Part shown: in pieces, positions 36,201-48,200 of the stretch
How positions within the stretch are numbered: position 1 is the stretch's first letter
How the letters are laid out: every line of letters starts with the position of its first letter
DNA from: Styela clava
Taxonomy: Eukaryota > Chordata > Ascidiacea > Stolidobranchia > Styelidae
Assembly: GCF_964204865.1 (NCBI RefSeq)
Contig: NC_135263.1
Span: forward strand, 19,823,426-19,887,425
Reading direction: 5' to 3'
DNA: 64,000 nucleotides
Position numbers and translations under genes: made by a program
The notes under the pieces: model-generated
The model's database searches: none
Seen by the model: the letters and a program-made list of their open reading frames with translations, nothing else
What the model was told of the DNA's origin: nothing

Positions 36201-39200
36201 ACGCAAACGCCGCGTATCTCACAATCTAAACAGATGTAAACCGTGAATGCTTGATATTGTTATGTAGGTACATTATGTCGGATATTGCGCAGTGTTTACC
36301 GTGCTCTGAATATATTCAGAAACATTTCACAATCACGACATCTAATTATGGATTACCAACATTTCTGAAACTCAACCTTTACCTGCAGAAAAGTTTTTTT
36401 ATTTTTTTATTTGTGTGGAATGTGTTCTTGATTTAAAACATGTTTGTAACATTTTGTCTAGAAACGCTAGAACAATGCTTTTCAACCCCTTTTATTTTTG
36501 TGGAACTCTTGATATTCTGGTTATTCGCGGAACTCCGTTTAAATTCAAAAGCACCCATAAATGTATGGAGGGCAAATATTTCGTCGTTGTATAGACTACA
36601 ACAATAGTAATGAGAAGTTATTACAGAAGATGAAATGCAAGAAATTCGTTGACCTTTCTGCTATTACATTTGTCACACACACTTTTAAATCATGGCTCTA
36701 CATTGTCCGCAGGCACACATTCACATTATGAAAGCGACATCTGTTTTTGTTGCTAAAAGTTATTAAAGCAGAAAATGTTTCGCGCAAATGGGTACTCGGA
36801 AATTGACACAGCACTCTCAAAGGAACCTTACAGAGCTCCCAAAACTAACGAAGATAAAAAATACCGGATAAAAAAATAGAGAAAAGTTATGTTAAATGCA
36901 GAACTCACCTTCTGGATTAAGATAGTCGCTCAAATCCGGCGAAAGTCCAAACCTGGTTGTGTTTAAATACAATGCAATGCCGCCTGACCGCCCAACCAAG
37001 GTATAGGAGGTAAATATAGGAGTTCCGGATATTTCATCACCACGAAGATTAAATAGCCCTGTAAGCAAAAAAAAATTGATATGAAAACTACAAAAAATAA
37101 CCTAAATATTTGCCATATATATAATATATTGCGCATTTAAAATTTTTTTGAATCAATTTATATCAACTTTGCTATTGTTGTTTTTCAACAAATAGCTACT
37201 TTACCTCCATGTTAGATACTACAAACATATACTACCAATATACGTATTATCTAAGAACCCCATGACATAGATTACAGAAGATTCTAAATTACATTGATTT
37301 CGTAACGGAAAATATTTTTTGGCATACATGTGTCATCTAAATAAATATATATTGTTATATAATTTTATGTGTTGCCTTTTATTACTTATATATATATTTG
37401 TGTTTTGGGAGCGTCGCTCGAATGCTAAAATGTATACTTAGTGACACTGATCCTGCATAAGTTTTATGTGCACGGTTCATTCATTCATGAATTAGCTAAA
37501 TAATAAATCTCTTGAGTCTAAAGATAATCTACGAAATCATAGTGTTAGAAAGAAATTTATTGAGGATCTCTCTAATAATTGAATACATCTTTATTATTCC
37601 AACTAGCTGTCGAGGTTTTCTTTAGTGCTGATGAACATAACTTTTCTGTTAACTTCTCACGAACTGGATTTTTTAACCGAATCGTTTCGTTAGATGCGTT
37701 TATGTTCTTTAACTATCGCGCCTGTCGGAATTTTCCTGCAACTTTGATGCAATATTCATTTCATTTCTAACTCTTATATTTTTAGAGTAATTTTTAATCG
37801 AATTCCCGTAATACGAACAAATAGTTAATAAACTCATGATAGTTACAACAATTTTCTTCCAACTTCGTGAGCAATAAGTAGTCTGCGTCATAATCCCCCA
37901 TTCGCATTCTCACATCGCTTATTTTGCTCTGTGAACGAAAAAAATTAATATTAGATTAATATATAATAATAACATAATAAAACTCACAATTTGTGAAAGG
38001 AAATTTCTGTCATTCGAGTATACTTGTCACAAAAGCCTCGGACCGATAAAGTGTCAGTAAACAAGGAATATAGAAAGGTATTAGTTTATTATGAATCCCA
38101 GTGACCTCGTCTAAATTCAGCTTATATATTAGCTATGCTCTGTCAGCTCAGCGATGATTTATTAGCAGCAGCCAGCTGCGTAATACGATTTATTTAAACA
38201 TCTTTATTGGATTCCGAAAACAAACAATACTTTAAACCAGTGGTCGGCAAACTTTTTCAAGTGACGGACCGGTAAAGCTTGACCAAACTTTTGGCGGACC
38301 ACCTTTATACCAACGAACTAAGCCTATGCAATAAATTATACGCATTAGGAAATTTATGTTGACAATATACTAAAAACGACGGCGATGCTATTTAATGTGA
38401 TGTCTGTATTTGTTTGATGGCCATTAACTGATCCCATATTCGAGATATGGTCGACATTGACACACGTAGCGTGTTTCTTACTTCAAGCCTATTTCGTTTT
38501 TGTAGTTATCAATATTGAAAATCAGGCCTCACATTAAGATTTCGGGAAGGTTAACAATGCCTGTATCGTTTTGTTGGGGAGATTTTAGTCGGACTGATGA
38601 GACCCCTTCTTATACGAACGTAGAGAAAACAATTGACCCAGCATTATTGCGACATACTGACATGGCAATTGTTTATGAAATCAGACATGTTGCTCAATAG
38701 TGTTATGCAGTGGTCGACAAACTTCATGTACTTGCGGGCCAAATATGAGCATTTCTGGTAGCGCGCGGGCCGCATTTTTTTCGCCTTCGAACAATCGAAC
38801 TTCGAATTATGGCGCATCCGCATTACTACTCTTCTATTGCTGTGTTGAAAGCCTGTCCCAATAAGATGTATAGGTGGGATTTTGTTATCCAACAATACAT
38901 TGTTTTTACGTACTTATTATCAATGTGAAAGATGATGTTTTATGGCAACTCGTCGTCCAAATGATGATCTGATAAGCGAGTACGAAATTCAATCTAAGTG
39001 TAATGCATTTTAGATAAAGCTGCTCAAGGCCATATGTTCTTCCAAACGTGCACATTACACGTTTTGCACTGTCGCACAGATGAGCTGTGGCGCAGTCCCG
39101 GGGTCGAATTTTCGACGACTCGTTTCGTAACGAGTTTAACATTGAAACCCTTAACAACTGCGATGCTGACTGGGCATATCAAGCAAACCGGTTTTGGAAT

Positions 39201-42200
39201 GCGCAAGAAAGAATAATATTTTTCCGTTCAAGCACTTTGAAATGCTCGACCCGCGTCGCTCCGTTTTCCAGACATTTTCAAATTTTAAAAATCAAAATTA
39301 ACACGAACGACATACAACTGACGCTACTTGTTACATAAGAAGCGCCGTACATCAGCACTTGTCACCACACAAATCCGTGTAGAGACAATAATAAATTTGG
39401 GATTAATTTTCGTTTTATTTATTAAATGTCGGGTCGTTCAAGGGCCGCAACAAATTAGCTAGCGGGCCGCATTTTTTCCGGCCCCTGGAGTTGTGTTTGT
39501 CTGGTTTACTGTTGGGTGCTGTTTTTTAGTCGTAGCGTTTGTGGTTAGATTGTAGAGGTTTTATTACGGCATTGTCCGCTTTTGTTTCACCTCTTCGCGG
39601 ACCGTCAGTAATCTTTCCGCGGACCGGCGATGGGCCGCGTCCCTGGTTGCCTACCACTGCTTTAAACCACTTCGATAAATTCTATCCGGAAGAGGCCAAA
39701 TAACAATAACAACATTGTCCATTTTACTACAAGTGGTCAATATTTTGAGTTATTGCTGCAAATATTTCAATATAATTGAGGAAATTCACAGAATGTCATC
39801 CATATTTGAAAACGGAAGGACATAACAACTATTTAGTTATTTTGAACGCATCGTCCCCTTATTATTTTTGTTATTTCAAGAACACACAAATACACATGAA
39901 AAAAATCCAGGCATACCCACTTGTTATACGAAAGACACCGTAAAGTCACTGGTAAGTACCAATTTGAAAACTATCTACCCGCCTTGGGATTTGGAAAAAC
40001 GTTGGAGTTGAGAATTTTGCATTATTACTTTTTTACGCCAGCATATTCTCACCTCCCATGTCTTTCCAGCGTACTCAATTGGTAACTGGAAGATTTTGGT
40101 ACCCGATACAGGAGGCCGATCTTCCCAAATTCCATCTATGAGGTCTGGTATAGATTGATTGAACATATGGCCGGATTTTGCAAAATAGGAGTCATAAAGC
40201 AACCATGATTCTAGAAATAATATATATGTCATTGAGATTTGTTAAAGCGTTTTTATTTATATTCGAACGGTAGCTAATACTTTTGTGAAAAGTCTATTTA
40301 GTTTTTCTTTATATATTTGGTGTTTACTGATTTAAAGAATGGTATTTTAGCCTTTTATACAATATATATTTTCAAACTTTTGGCACTCATTGAGTTCATT
40401 CTGCATGAGGCTGATCTGGTAGGCTACTTCGTATTTTTAATGTTAGACTTTCGGTCAAAATGTTTGCACAGTTGCCATATAACCGGTATTGTTTCTTTTC
40501 GGTGGCATAAAACCGGTTTCGTTCCATCGTTATGAAATCGTTTTCCAATTCCATTTGACATAGATGTTTATCACGATTGGAGACACGTCGTTATGATAAA
40601 TTCTATTTTCAATTCTTGTTCGCTTTGACAAGTTAGCCTTACCGATTGAAAACACAAATGGACTAGCAGCGACTACTTCTGATCGTTGGAGCTCTTGTGA
40701 TATCCATTCTTCAACCGATATTACTCCGGGTTCGCCTATGACACAAAATACATTTAGATAGTCAGTTTTGAGAGTCAAAACTAGTAACCTATGTTTAAAA
40801 GGTTTCAACATCAGAGCAAAAGAGAAGACTTCACGGGTATATGTAAAGATACCAAGCAAGAAATTTAAAAACCAATGCTCTAAAAACTTACAACCTAGAT
40901 GCCGATAGAAAATAGGATTTGGCTTTTGTACTGTAAAATTATATATATATCCAATAAATAGCATTTGTACAATTGTTCATGAAACAAAAATAAACTAGTG
41001 TTGAAACTAAATCCTACAATTTTAAACTACATCGAGCTAACCTATTTTCATGAGAATCCAATTACAATCAAGCTGCTGCTCAGCTTGCAAGAAATATCTT
41101 CCGTCTGTCCAAACAGCAGCTTTTGTGGTGGTGACAGCTGCCAAGCCGGATGATCCAGTAAAACCAGTTATCCATACCCGCTTCTTGTCTCTCGGTGCAA
41201 CATACTCACTCTTAATATTGATATATTCGATAACGCGATATAAAAATCGACATTAATTAAAAGACGCTCCAGAAGTATGTGTACCAATATGGAGAGACTG
41301 ATTTTGTTCGCCTGTTTTACATTAAGTTGTGCAAGGGGACTGAAACCTATGGGCAGGGGGATATTCATTTGGCTAACACAGACAGTACCCGAACTTATAA
41401 TAGAACTAAAATGAAAAAAAAAACAGAAAAAATCATGACCTAACCCTAACCTGGTACACATACTACGGTAGTACCCATTAAAAGAGATCAAGTAAAAATT
41501 GATATGAAGAAATTACAGTAGGCTAGTTTAGGAAACTAGTTACAATTTAGTTACAATACAGAAATTTTACAATGTTTTTAAAACAATAGGAAAATTTTTT
41601 AGTATTTCTAATTTTAAGAATTCCTAATTTTTCGACGTCATGACAAACATCCCAGTTAGTATTAATTATTGCTGGTGATAAAAACCTGTAAAAATTCATC
41701 ATTTGCTTACTAGATGTTCATCTTCAGAAGGCACGATGTATGCCATGTATCCGTTTTTCTCCATTTCAGCCCTAAGTGCTGCAAGTCGTTCAGATGTATT
41801 TGTTGCGGTTGGAGGGAGATAAATATTCTGTTTATTGGATTTGACAATTAGATGTGATTTCATAAAAATATGCATTTAACAAAGACGTCTATTCATGACT
41901 TTTGGGACAAGAAGTGATGAAAAATTGAACATATAAAACGGTTAAACATCTTTTTTTTTAGATCATTTCGGTTCCATTATCTTTGAGCACATCTACAAAT
42001 ATACCCGTATATGTTCTTTTGTAAACTACACCCAGGACAGATACACCAGCATACCTTTGCACCCACAAATTTCAGCTTCCACGAACATTTGCATCCACGT
42101 ACATATGCACCCACATACATTTACATCCACGACATTTTCATCCACGGACAATTGCACTCACGGATAGTCGTGGAGGGGACATTTGCATCCATGAAAATTT

Positions 42201-43639
42201 GCGCCCACAAACATTAGCGCCCCACAAATTTTTACGTTTCAGACAAATTTTTTTTTTGTAATCACGACTTACCTGGGTTAGTTTTGGGCCATTATCATCT
42301 TTTGGATAATATCAGATCACATATGAATCAGAGGAAATTTGAAAAAGAAATATAGTAACAACCTTCAGGAGACTAATTCCATCTTTAAGTACCGAAATTG
42401 AAATCGATTGTTCCATGAGTTGAGAATTTTTTTTTTTTGTACCATACGCTAAACGTCACTTTAGCAAAGACAACAACGATTTAGCAAAACGAGCAATATG
42501 GCCACTTCGTATTCAGTGACGCATCAGCACAAATATCGAGTATAATTCCCCCAGCTAGAAGCTTTCAAGCGGTACTAGTGGTAGTCTATGTTCGAAATCA
42601 AATCACTTCAAAATATTAGTGTCAAATTTGATGTGAACCCAATTTTTGGACTATTCGCAAAAAGCTTGTATCACTATATTAGACTCTTGTGGCCATCGAG
42701 GTCAAATTCGGTAAGTAATCTTACAAATAAAAATAGTTCTTACCAAATTGACCAGAAATAATTGATTATATTACCTGGGGATCGCCGCAGTTTCTTATCG
42801 TAGGATCAGCTTGTTTTGCGTCTGCATATCTTGACGAACATCCGAGCAAAACTAAAAAAGAGGTTATTTTTGACGACCACTATGTAGTATGTATATACTG
42901 TATATTATCGGGTTTTTGCGGTAATCCGCGTATTACCGGTTGGGGGTGCCGAATGGTTTGCAATCGGATTTCATTGTAAATTAGTCTACTTGACCTGCTG
43001 CGGAGTTGGTCATGTTTTTTGATTCTATCGGGTTGACTAACGTCTAACAATGATTATCACGGCATTGTAAGAACGGGTTCACGCATACCCCCTGCGTCTC
43101 ACCGCCACTGATTACAACCGCTATAGTAGTTGCATGCTTGAAAAAAAAAATTTAAATATATAAGATCTATTAAACTTGAAATAGTAATTGTTCATATAAA
43201 ATCATGTGCAATTTGAGAACAGTTTAATAATTCTACGAAATTGTTTGTTCATCTAATTCTAACTGTATGCATGCCACTAGATTAGATACATTAACATGAC
43301 ATGCTTTTCGAAACGCTACAACGTTTGTCTTCAACTGCGGCGGACATTATCATTTGCGGCGGTCGTCTAACGTCAAAAATAAAAGCAAGAACGGGTCCGC
43401 TAATTATCGCGAAAAGGGTACACAATGTCTATGAATGCCAACCCGGTATATATATATATATAGCAATATCATGCATACGAACAATCATCTAATCAACGCA
43501 ATTTAATTTCAATAAAGTGCGCGTGTCACAAAACAAGCATCTGCCATATTTGTTACTGTTATAAATTCTGAAAGATTCATACAAATCAGAAAAAACCGTA
43601 CTTACACAAGATCCATGAAAAAGTTTTAATGTGGTGCAT
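30224..43639 (-). CDS. XPNPEP2: Membrane Xaa-Pro aminopeptidase (aminopeptidase P2), 17 exons
   Basis: Metallopeptidase of family M24 that removes an N-terminal residue preceding proline, probably at the cell surface. Exons, in coding order: 43606-43639, 42775-42851, 41711-41827, 41042-41210, 40643-40735, 40053-40210, 37847-37928, 36909-37058, 36086-36225, 35892-35978, 35086-35273, 34588-34720, 34329-34503, 33991-34059, 31019-31095, 30778-30876, 30224-30421. They join in frame to 681 aa, close to the vertebrate enzyme (about 670). Residues 1-23 look like a signal peptide split by intron 1. The creatinase-like N domain covers about 40-180 ([15 protein letters not shown]). The pita-bread catalytic domain holds all five metal ligands: D450 ([10 protein letters not shown]), D461 (TTDVTRT), H524 (STGHGIGH), E558 (NEPGYYEEG) and E572 (RLENIV). 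The C terminus ([11 protein letters not shown], then hydrophobic to residue 681) fits a GPI-anchor signal and separates it from cytosolic XPNPEP1. Intron 14 holds the LARGE-like gene. Confidence 0.94.
31860..33683 (+). CDS. LARGE-like: LARGE-like GT8/GT49 glycosyltransferase, intronless, nested gene
   Basis: A 607-aa single-exon type II Golgi-type protein. Residues 11-28 form the membrane anchor, then a stem, then a GT8 domain from about 68 to 345, then a GT49-like domain to the end. In LARGE enzymes the first domain adds xylose and the second glucuronic acid to build matriglycan on alpha-dystroglycan. The GT8 half looks competent: DAD metal motif at 174-176 (FYDADIVML), [19 protein letters not shown] and VWNVQFG. 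In the GT49 half, the site that reads DID in active LARGE is DIK here (LGDIKF, 456-461), so metal binding is probably lost. The protein is shorter than vertebrate LARGE (about 750 aa). It lies wholly inside intron 14 of XPNPEP2 on the opposite strand. Lack of introns suggests origin by retroposition. AATAAA follows at 33841. Xylosyltransferase activity on another substrate is possible. Confidence 0.9.
   Translation: MQTNSKVANLKLVFICTLVIIGTIFFGLLEKSSKALYQGDTNVLRQQNYQHAEKHELKRVDFIPRNLKLIHLVQICHNDKSVRRLMTFIKSLLFYRSSEIFLHILTNAKTDVTLKELFRTWNLSYFHVKTYVRKDEEPEMSWVSYLHEAGPYALKKLILEKILPPYIQKVIFYDADIVMLSDILELWQVFDKWNSSQVLGLAPETQSWYGEHDKDKKIWPSIDSGYNTGLILYNLEKLRSPTWPKIWKKLAKEELKIRGYATLPEQDILNACFTKYPDIFYKISYVWNVQFGFRVNKSTCPNDHEYKALHTTVEKILDTRKGVVPTLRLYQDVVEYFTSLNGDRFQSGSHRRIHRIFPYFLEFKQTKPFDPNDITLVLCINIEQSNQIRQVADNWTGPISVTIFGDDKDASKVDLLPTNGEITYHFVYRQKWEKTTPERLLRTVAIRYVTTNYFMLGDIKFRVKNNTYDSLKRMINTDNIHSVAIPSFESTCVLMKYINTRGNLVDEMLSGTVNRVEGVDENLYNEWHLRTSPFVVKWKSKFIKYIVMKTLSHPAFNEKFSKSYFEDVAYADDYLENKEVLVMSCCFAYKVPYADDTMQNSNYKIQC
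33841..33846 (+). terminator. Polyadenylation signal AATAAA for the LARGE-like gene
   Basis: Canonical AATAAA 158 bp after the stop codon, in plus orientation and still inside XPNPEP2 intron 14. Confidence 0.6.
38238..39659. mobile_element. hAT transposon copy with perfect 8-bp target duplication
   Basis: A 1422-bp element in XPNPEP2 intron 6. It starts CAGTGGTCGGCAAACTTTTT and ends, reversed, CAGTGGTAGGCAACCAGGGA. It is flanked on both sides by CTTTAAAC (38230-38237 and 39660-39667), the 8-bp duplication expected of hAT. Subterminal blocks are rich in GCGGACC. No intact transposase frame is seen. A second pair of hAT-like ends lies inside it (38708-39511). Confidence 0.9.
38708..39511. mobile_element. 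Second hAT-like element nested inside the first
   Basis: The left end reads CAGTGGTCGACAAACTTCA followed by GCGGGCC. The right end, reversed, reads CAGTAAACCAGACAAACACA. Both sides carry GCGGGCCGCATTTTTT blocks. No matching 8-bp flanks were found, so it may be an old insertion or an internal part of the outer element. Confidence 0.45.
41264..41476. mobile_element. MITE with perfect 8-bp target duplication
   Basis: A 213-bp element in XPNPEP2 intron 3. Its ends are ACGCTCCAGAAGTATGTG and, reversed, GGGTACTACCGTAGTATGTG. ATTAAAAG flanks it on both sides (41256-41263 and 41477-41484). The 8-bp duplication points to hAT-type mobilisation. It belongs with 10909-11138 (shared AGTATGTGTACCAGGTTAGG). 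Confidence 0.88.
42037..42225. repeat. Degenerate short minisatellite in XPNPEP2 intron 2
   Basis: A unit of about 15-17 bp, close to ACATTTGCATCCACG, recurs about ten times with variation (ACATATGCACCCAC, ACATTTACATCCACG, ACATTTTCATCCACG). One segment near 42165-42180 is in a different arrangement. Open frames across it are repeat artefacts. Confidence 0.8.
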
Positions 43640-44239
43640 CGCCTCGTCTTTGATATATATATATATCTTTTCTATAGTCTCCAAAAGTGTACAAATAACA
43701 ATGTTTTCTGGCTTAGGTTTCGTGCTTCCGATAAAATGCCTATCTGTACTTTTGTGATATTACCTATATTTTACAATATAACGTAACCATTCGCGTGGCA
43801 CTTTTCAGCGACAACTGCCTAGAAACCACCGCTTAACTCTAATATTCCGACTCAGGTGAATGGTTTTAGATATCATCGATTGGGTTACGAAATTGAATAA
43901 ATAAACCCCATTGTTTGCAATGTGCATGCGTGTGTAAAATTCTATTGTTGTCTCATCAATAAAGAATACAGTATTTAGCTAAAGGTATGCCAACGATGTT
44001 CGACCTTCATTCGAAAAAAAAACGTTTGAATTGGAGAATTTATGGCATGATTGGAAAATGGATGAAACAATTACGCAAATCGAATTTCGAAATGTGGTCT
44101 CTTAAATCGACAATAACACTTTTGCCATAATAAATTAAAGATATTTTTGTGTAGCACACATTTCGTTCCTGGCTTCTAGACATTATTTTTTAAACATTAT
44201 TCGACCCATCAAAAATTCTACCATACCTAGGACCAGCGC

Positions 44240-45220
44240 TGGATCAACCTTTAAGCAATATAAGCACGTGCTTAGGGCACAGCCAACCAGGCACCAGGGG
44301 AGCACAACAGAAATTTTATGGCTAATCAGTGTTGGTCCGACGACTCAGACTTGAAAATTCTGAGTATCACATTAAGTTCTTTATCTCTATTAATTAACGT
44401 TTTCGAACTAGCCCATCTCCAAAACATAATCATAGCTTGGCCATCATTTATTAATGAGCGCCAAAACTTGCTTATTGGACACGAAATGGACCTAGAGATC
44501 GTTTTGTTAAATTGTTGTCGATATTTTTTGTTTTGTAAAAATCTCTTTTCTCTTTAACTATTGGACCAATTGCTCGGTTGAAGATCGCTGTTTCCACTAG
44601 AACTAGGTTATTTAAGTCTATTTATTTTTTTGTTCCTTCCAAAAATTACTTCAAGCTGCATGGGATTCTTTTTCACTACGAAGTTACGTGTGACGATTAG
44701 GGCTGGGCATTTCGAATCGAATATTCGAATCGAATCGAATAGTAAATTATTCGAATCGGTTCAGAGCTAAATTTCGAATCGCCGCCATCTTGTTTTTATC
44801 TTTCCGCTAATGGTCGAGGTGAATTCCCCAATTTTTTTTTCATTGGACCCCTTTTTTTACAACGAAATTCTAACATATGACTATTTTCTGTAGTGAGTTA
44901 TTGATAAAACGTGTTTGTTATTCTGTGTGAGCGCTCAGTAATCTATCTGGGTGATTTATTCTATGTCTTCGGTAATTCATGTGTTGAGAGGACCAATTAC
45001 TATAATAAAATCGCTTACAATTATATATTTTCAAGTATTCGAGATTCGATTCGATTCGAAAAATATTATTCGATTCGATTCTGAAATCACAAGGTATTCG
45101 AAAATGCCCAGCCCTAGTGACGATATCATCACAATTAAAAATGACGTACTTACTATGTGGCAGTTACGCAATCACATTTCAGCAATCTATTGTTCGGCGA
45201 AGTCGGGAGTTTTTTAATAA
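44240..45220. repeat. Dispersed repeat, copy 1, interrupted by a MITE
   Basis: Shares ordered blocks with 58190-58550: GCTTAGGGCAC, TTATTGGACACGAAATGG followed by CGTTTTGT, ACTATGTGGC, CAATC(A/G)CATTTCA and CGAAGTCGGGAGTTTTTT. It is split by the insertion at 44698-45116. Its own class is unknown. Confidence 0.7.
44698..45116. mobile_element. hAT-type MITE with perfect 8-bp target duplication
   Basis: A 419-bp element. Its ends are TAGGGCTGGGCATTTCGAAT and, reversed, TAGGGCTGGGCATTTTCGAA. GTGACGAT is duplicated at both sides (44690-44697 and 45117-45124). The subterminal parts are built from iterated ATTCGAATCG-type motifs. No coding capacity. It disrupts an older dispersed repeat. Confidence 0.95.
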
Positions 45221-48200
45221 GAAAGAATTTTTTGATATTGAAATGAAATTGTGCTAAAATAATCCCTCTGAGGTACCAGATGGGAGGCAATTATAAAATA
45301 TTTTCTCAAAATTATAGAATCAATGGAATATATATAGGGAAAGACCAGTCAAAAAGGAGAGGCAAATAATATTGCAGATGATATGCAAAAGCTAGACTTC
45401 GTTTCAATGTTATCTTTGTTTGAATGAAATTTTACAGAATTTTAACAGAATAATTCAAGTCAAACTTGTGCAGATCTGTATGCATTATTACGTGACCAGC
45501 TGCGCATTTCACGAAATGAATTTGAACACTATTACAGCTGCAGAGGAAATGCTACCAGATTTGGATTACAAGGCAGCTACAACTCTCAAACTTATCAGAA
45601 ATAATGTACCCAATAGTGGAGATGTATCAGATTTATATTTGAACGCCATACATCAGTGGTTTAGTATGTAGTATGAAGAGATGGCAGATGTGTTTTTGAG
45701 AATTTGATGAAAAAATTCACCAGGAAAAAAAATCAAGTGAATGTATTGAATAATAGAAATTGTTTGATATCTTACTGCTAGTTTTGTTTTTATTTATATG
45801 AATAAGATTTTGCGTGGTTTATTATGTAATGTACAGGATGCGTTATGTAGGATTAGTTTTTAGAATTTGAGCTAAATTTAACAGTTGGAAATTGTAAGAA
45901 AGCCAAAATAACGAAACTCTCAAGTGCTTAGGACCCCAATTCAAAAAACATATTCAGAATGTGACAGAAGCAACGTTTTTTTTTTTCTGGAAAAAAAAAG
46001 GCCAAAAAAAAGTTTTTTGTTACACAGTGCAATCGATCAAGTACTGGAGAGGACGTGTTTGAACATGTAGCAGGTGTCCACTGTGCACTATCAATTATAT
46101 AGAGAGACGATTCTCACTCAAATAATCTTATCGCATTACTATGACTAAACTCATTACAGAAAACGTATATTTAAAGCATACCTTAATGGAAAATTTGAAT
46201 AAATCCTTACCTTACCACCCGGCGCTTTGGCGGTCACGGTGAACATCTCGAATCAGAAGTGGGAATGCATATAGGTCCCCAATCGCCATTTGCATGGCCT
46301 TGTTTGTAGAGTGCATATTGGAACTCATGAACAGAATGTTTGACTTCTGGGGCAACTACACAAGATGATAGTGTTAAAAGTATAATAAAGCACAGTGTTA
46401 CGTTATTATTTGTTGAACGGCAAAGTCACATATTATTGCAAAACGATACTACCGTTTAAATTGCTGAGCAAAATTTGTAGTAAGATGGCTTTAATTCAAT
46501 TTAAAAAGAGAGGAACTACCATACGGCTGCAGTATGCAGATACCGGCAAAGCTTCATTTTCTTTTCAAGTTAAGAGAAATAGAAGTTTTCAAATTTAGAC
46601 AAATTCATTAATTTGAACGTATTTAATTTTTTAACTATTCAAAAGGAAATTATTACCCTGAATAAAAGAAAATAAACAAATATAGGTTTTAAAATTTTTT
46701 AAGCCAGTTAATAATATATGTTCTGAAATAAGTACTTAAAATTGAGAAGGGACTCAAAAAATAATACTAGTACGAAATTAAATGTCGAGGCCCCAAAAGA
46801 CTTCAGGTCCGTACTGCGGCCTACTTTGCATAATGCCAAATGCCCATGGGTCTGTGGGGGCCAATGTTCGCGGGTGCAATCGGTATGTGGTGCATAAAAA
46901 TTGAGAGTGGAAATGCAATAATAATTCTTAGTTTACATATTTCAAATAAAATTTTGAAATAAGTCTATATTTTGTATGCAATTGTAAAATAAATTTTCTC
47001 AAATTTCTTAAGAGCAGAGTACCCGCACAAAATGATTTGGCGGGCCGCATGCCTGTCCACGGGACGTAATTTGCCCATCCCCGGTAATAGAAATTTGTCT
47101 ACAACTGAACTCCGTATATTGAGAACAGCGGTACAACTTAACAAGACAACAACAGTGACAATTATTATTATTGTAAGTGCTTTTAATTACCAGGATTGTG
47201 TGCGCCATACTAGAAGCAATTTTCAATAGACAATACAGATAGTCCACATAAGCCGAACACAAAAATGCAATTTTTAGATGAATTGCAGTTTTTTTAAAAT
47301 AGCCTATGTTACGGAATTTATGTAAAAAACATGCCACGCGGAAAATATTTCAGATCTAGGTTATATCAGCTACAGCTATATTAACCGGGTCGAGCAAACA
47401 AACTTGATTGCAAAGGGGATAATTTGGGGGCCAGATAAAAGGTATTTCATTTGGGATGAAATATTTAAACTATGTGCATAATTTATCAAAGTATTTCTCT
47501 CATTATTATACTTGGAATAGAATATAAAAAAAGGGTTGAAGTTTCTTGAACAGAACAAGTATCACAATCACCACCCGGGTGACAGGCTATTTTAAAAAGA
47601 TGATGGGAGAGCCTGCAATGTTCAGTCTGAAGTCTAAATGAAATTGATTGATGATATCGTGTGAGAGAAAAGTTCGGATATGAATCTACTGTCGGAATAA
47701 ACATTTTGAAGTGTGCTCCGACAGTTGACATTTGATATATATTCAAGATTCCATTTATTCAAACATATACTTCTAATTACAGTTTTTGCTCCAAGTAGTG
47801 TATATGAGATATTTTGATATAGTGGTGTTTCCAATGCACGATCTCGCTAGCTAATCCGCTCTTTCATTTCCCTTTATACCCACATGGCCCAAGATCCAAA
47901 TGTATTTAACAATAATACTTTTTTTTCTCTGATTTGTAAATTCCCCCCGTGCATCGATTTATTTCCGTAACAATCACCAATAAGGCGAAAATGACGCAAC
48001 AATTAAAATATACGCGGCTGCTCATACATTTCTCCCGCTCAGGGCTCAGGCTGATGGGTGTAAAAAATGACTCATTAGTAGTTTTGCGTGTTATTTGTCA
48101 GTTTTCAGTTGAGTTTCCAAAAGTTAGTTGTAAATCAAATAACTTAAGTGTCATTATGTCTACCAGGAAACTTTAGTTCAGTTGCAATATTCAAAAATTA

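Noticed and set aside
40530..40964. 144-codon minus-strand frame as one coding unit
   Set aside because: Only the part at 40643-40735 is an exon of XPNPEP2; the rest is intron read-through.
44318..44557. 79-codon plus-strand frame
   Set aside because: It lies in a dispersed repeat whose second copy (58190-58550) does not keep the frame.
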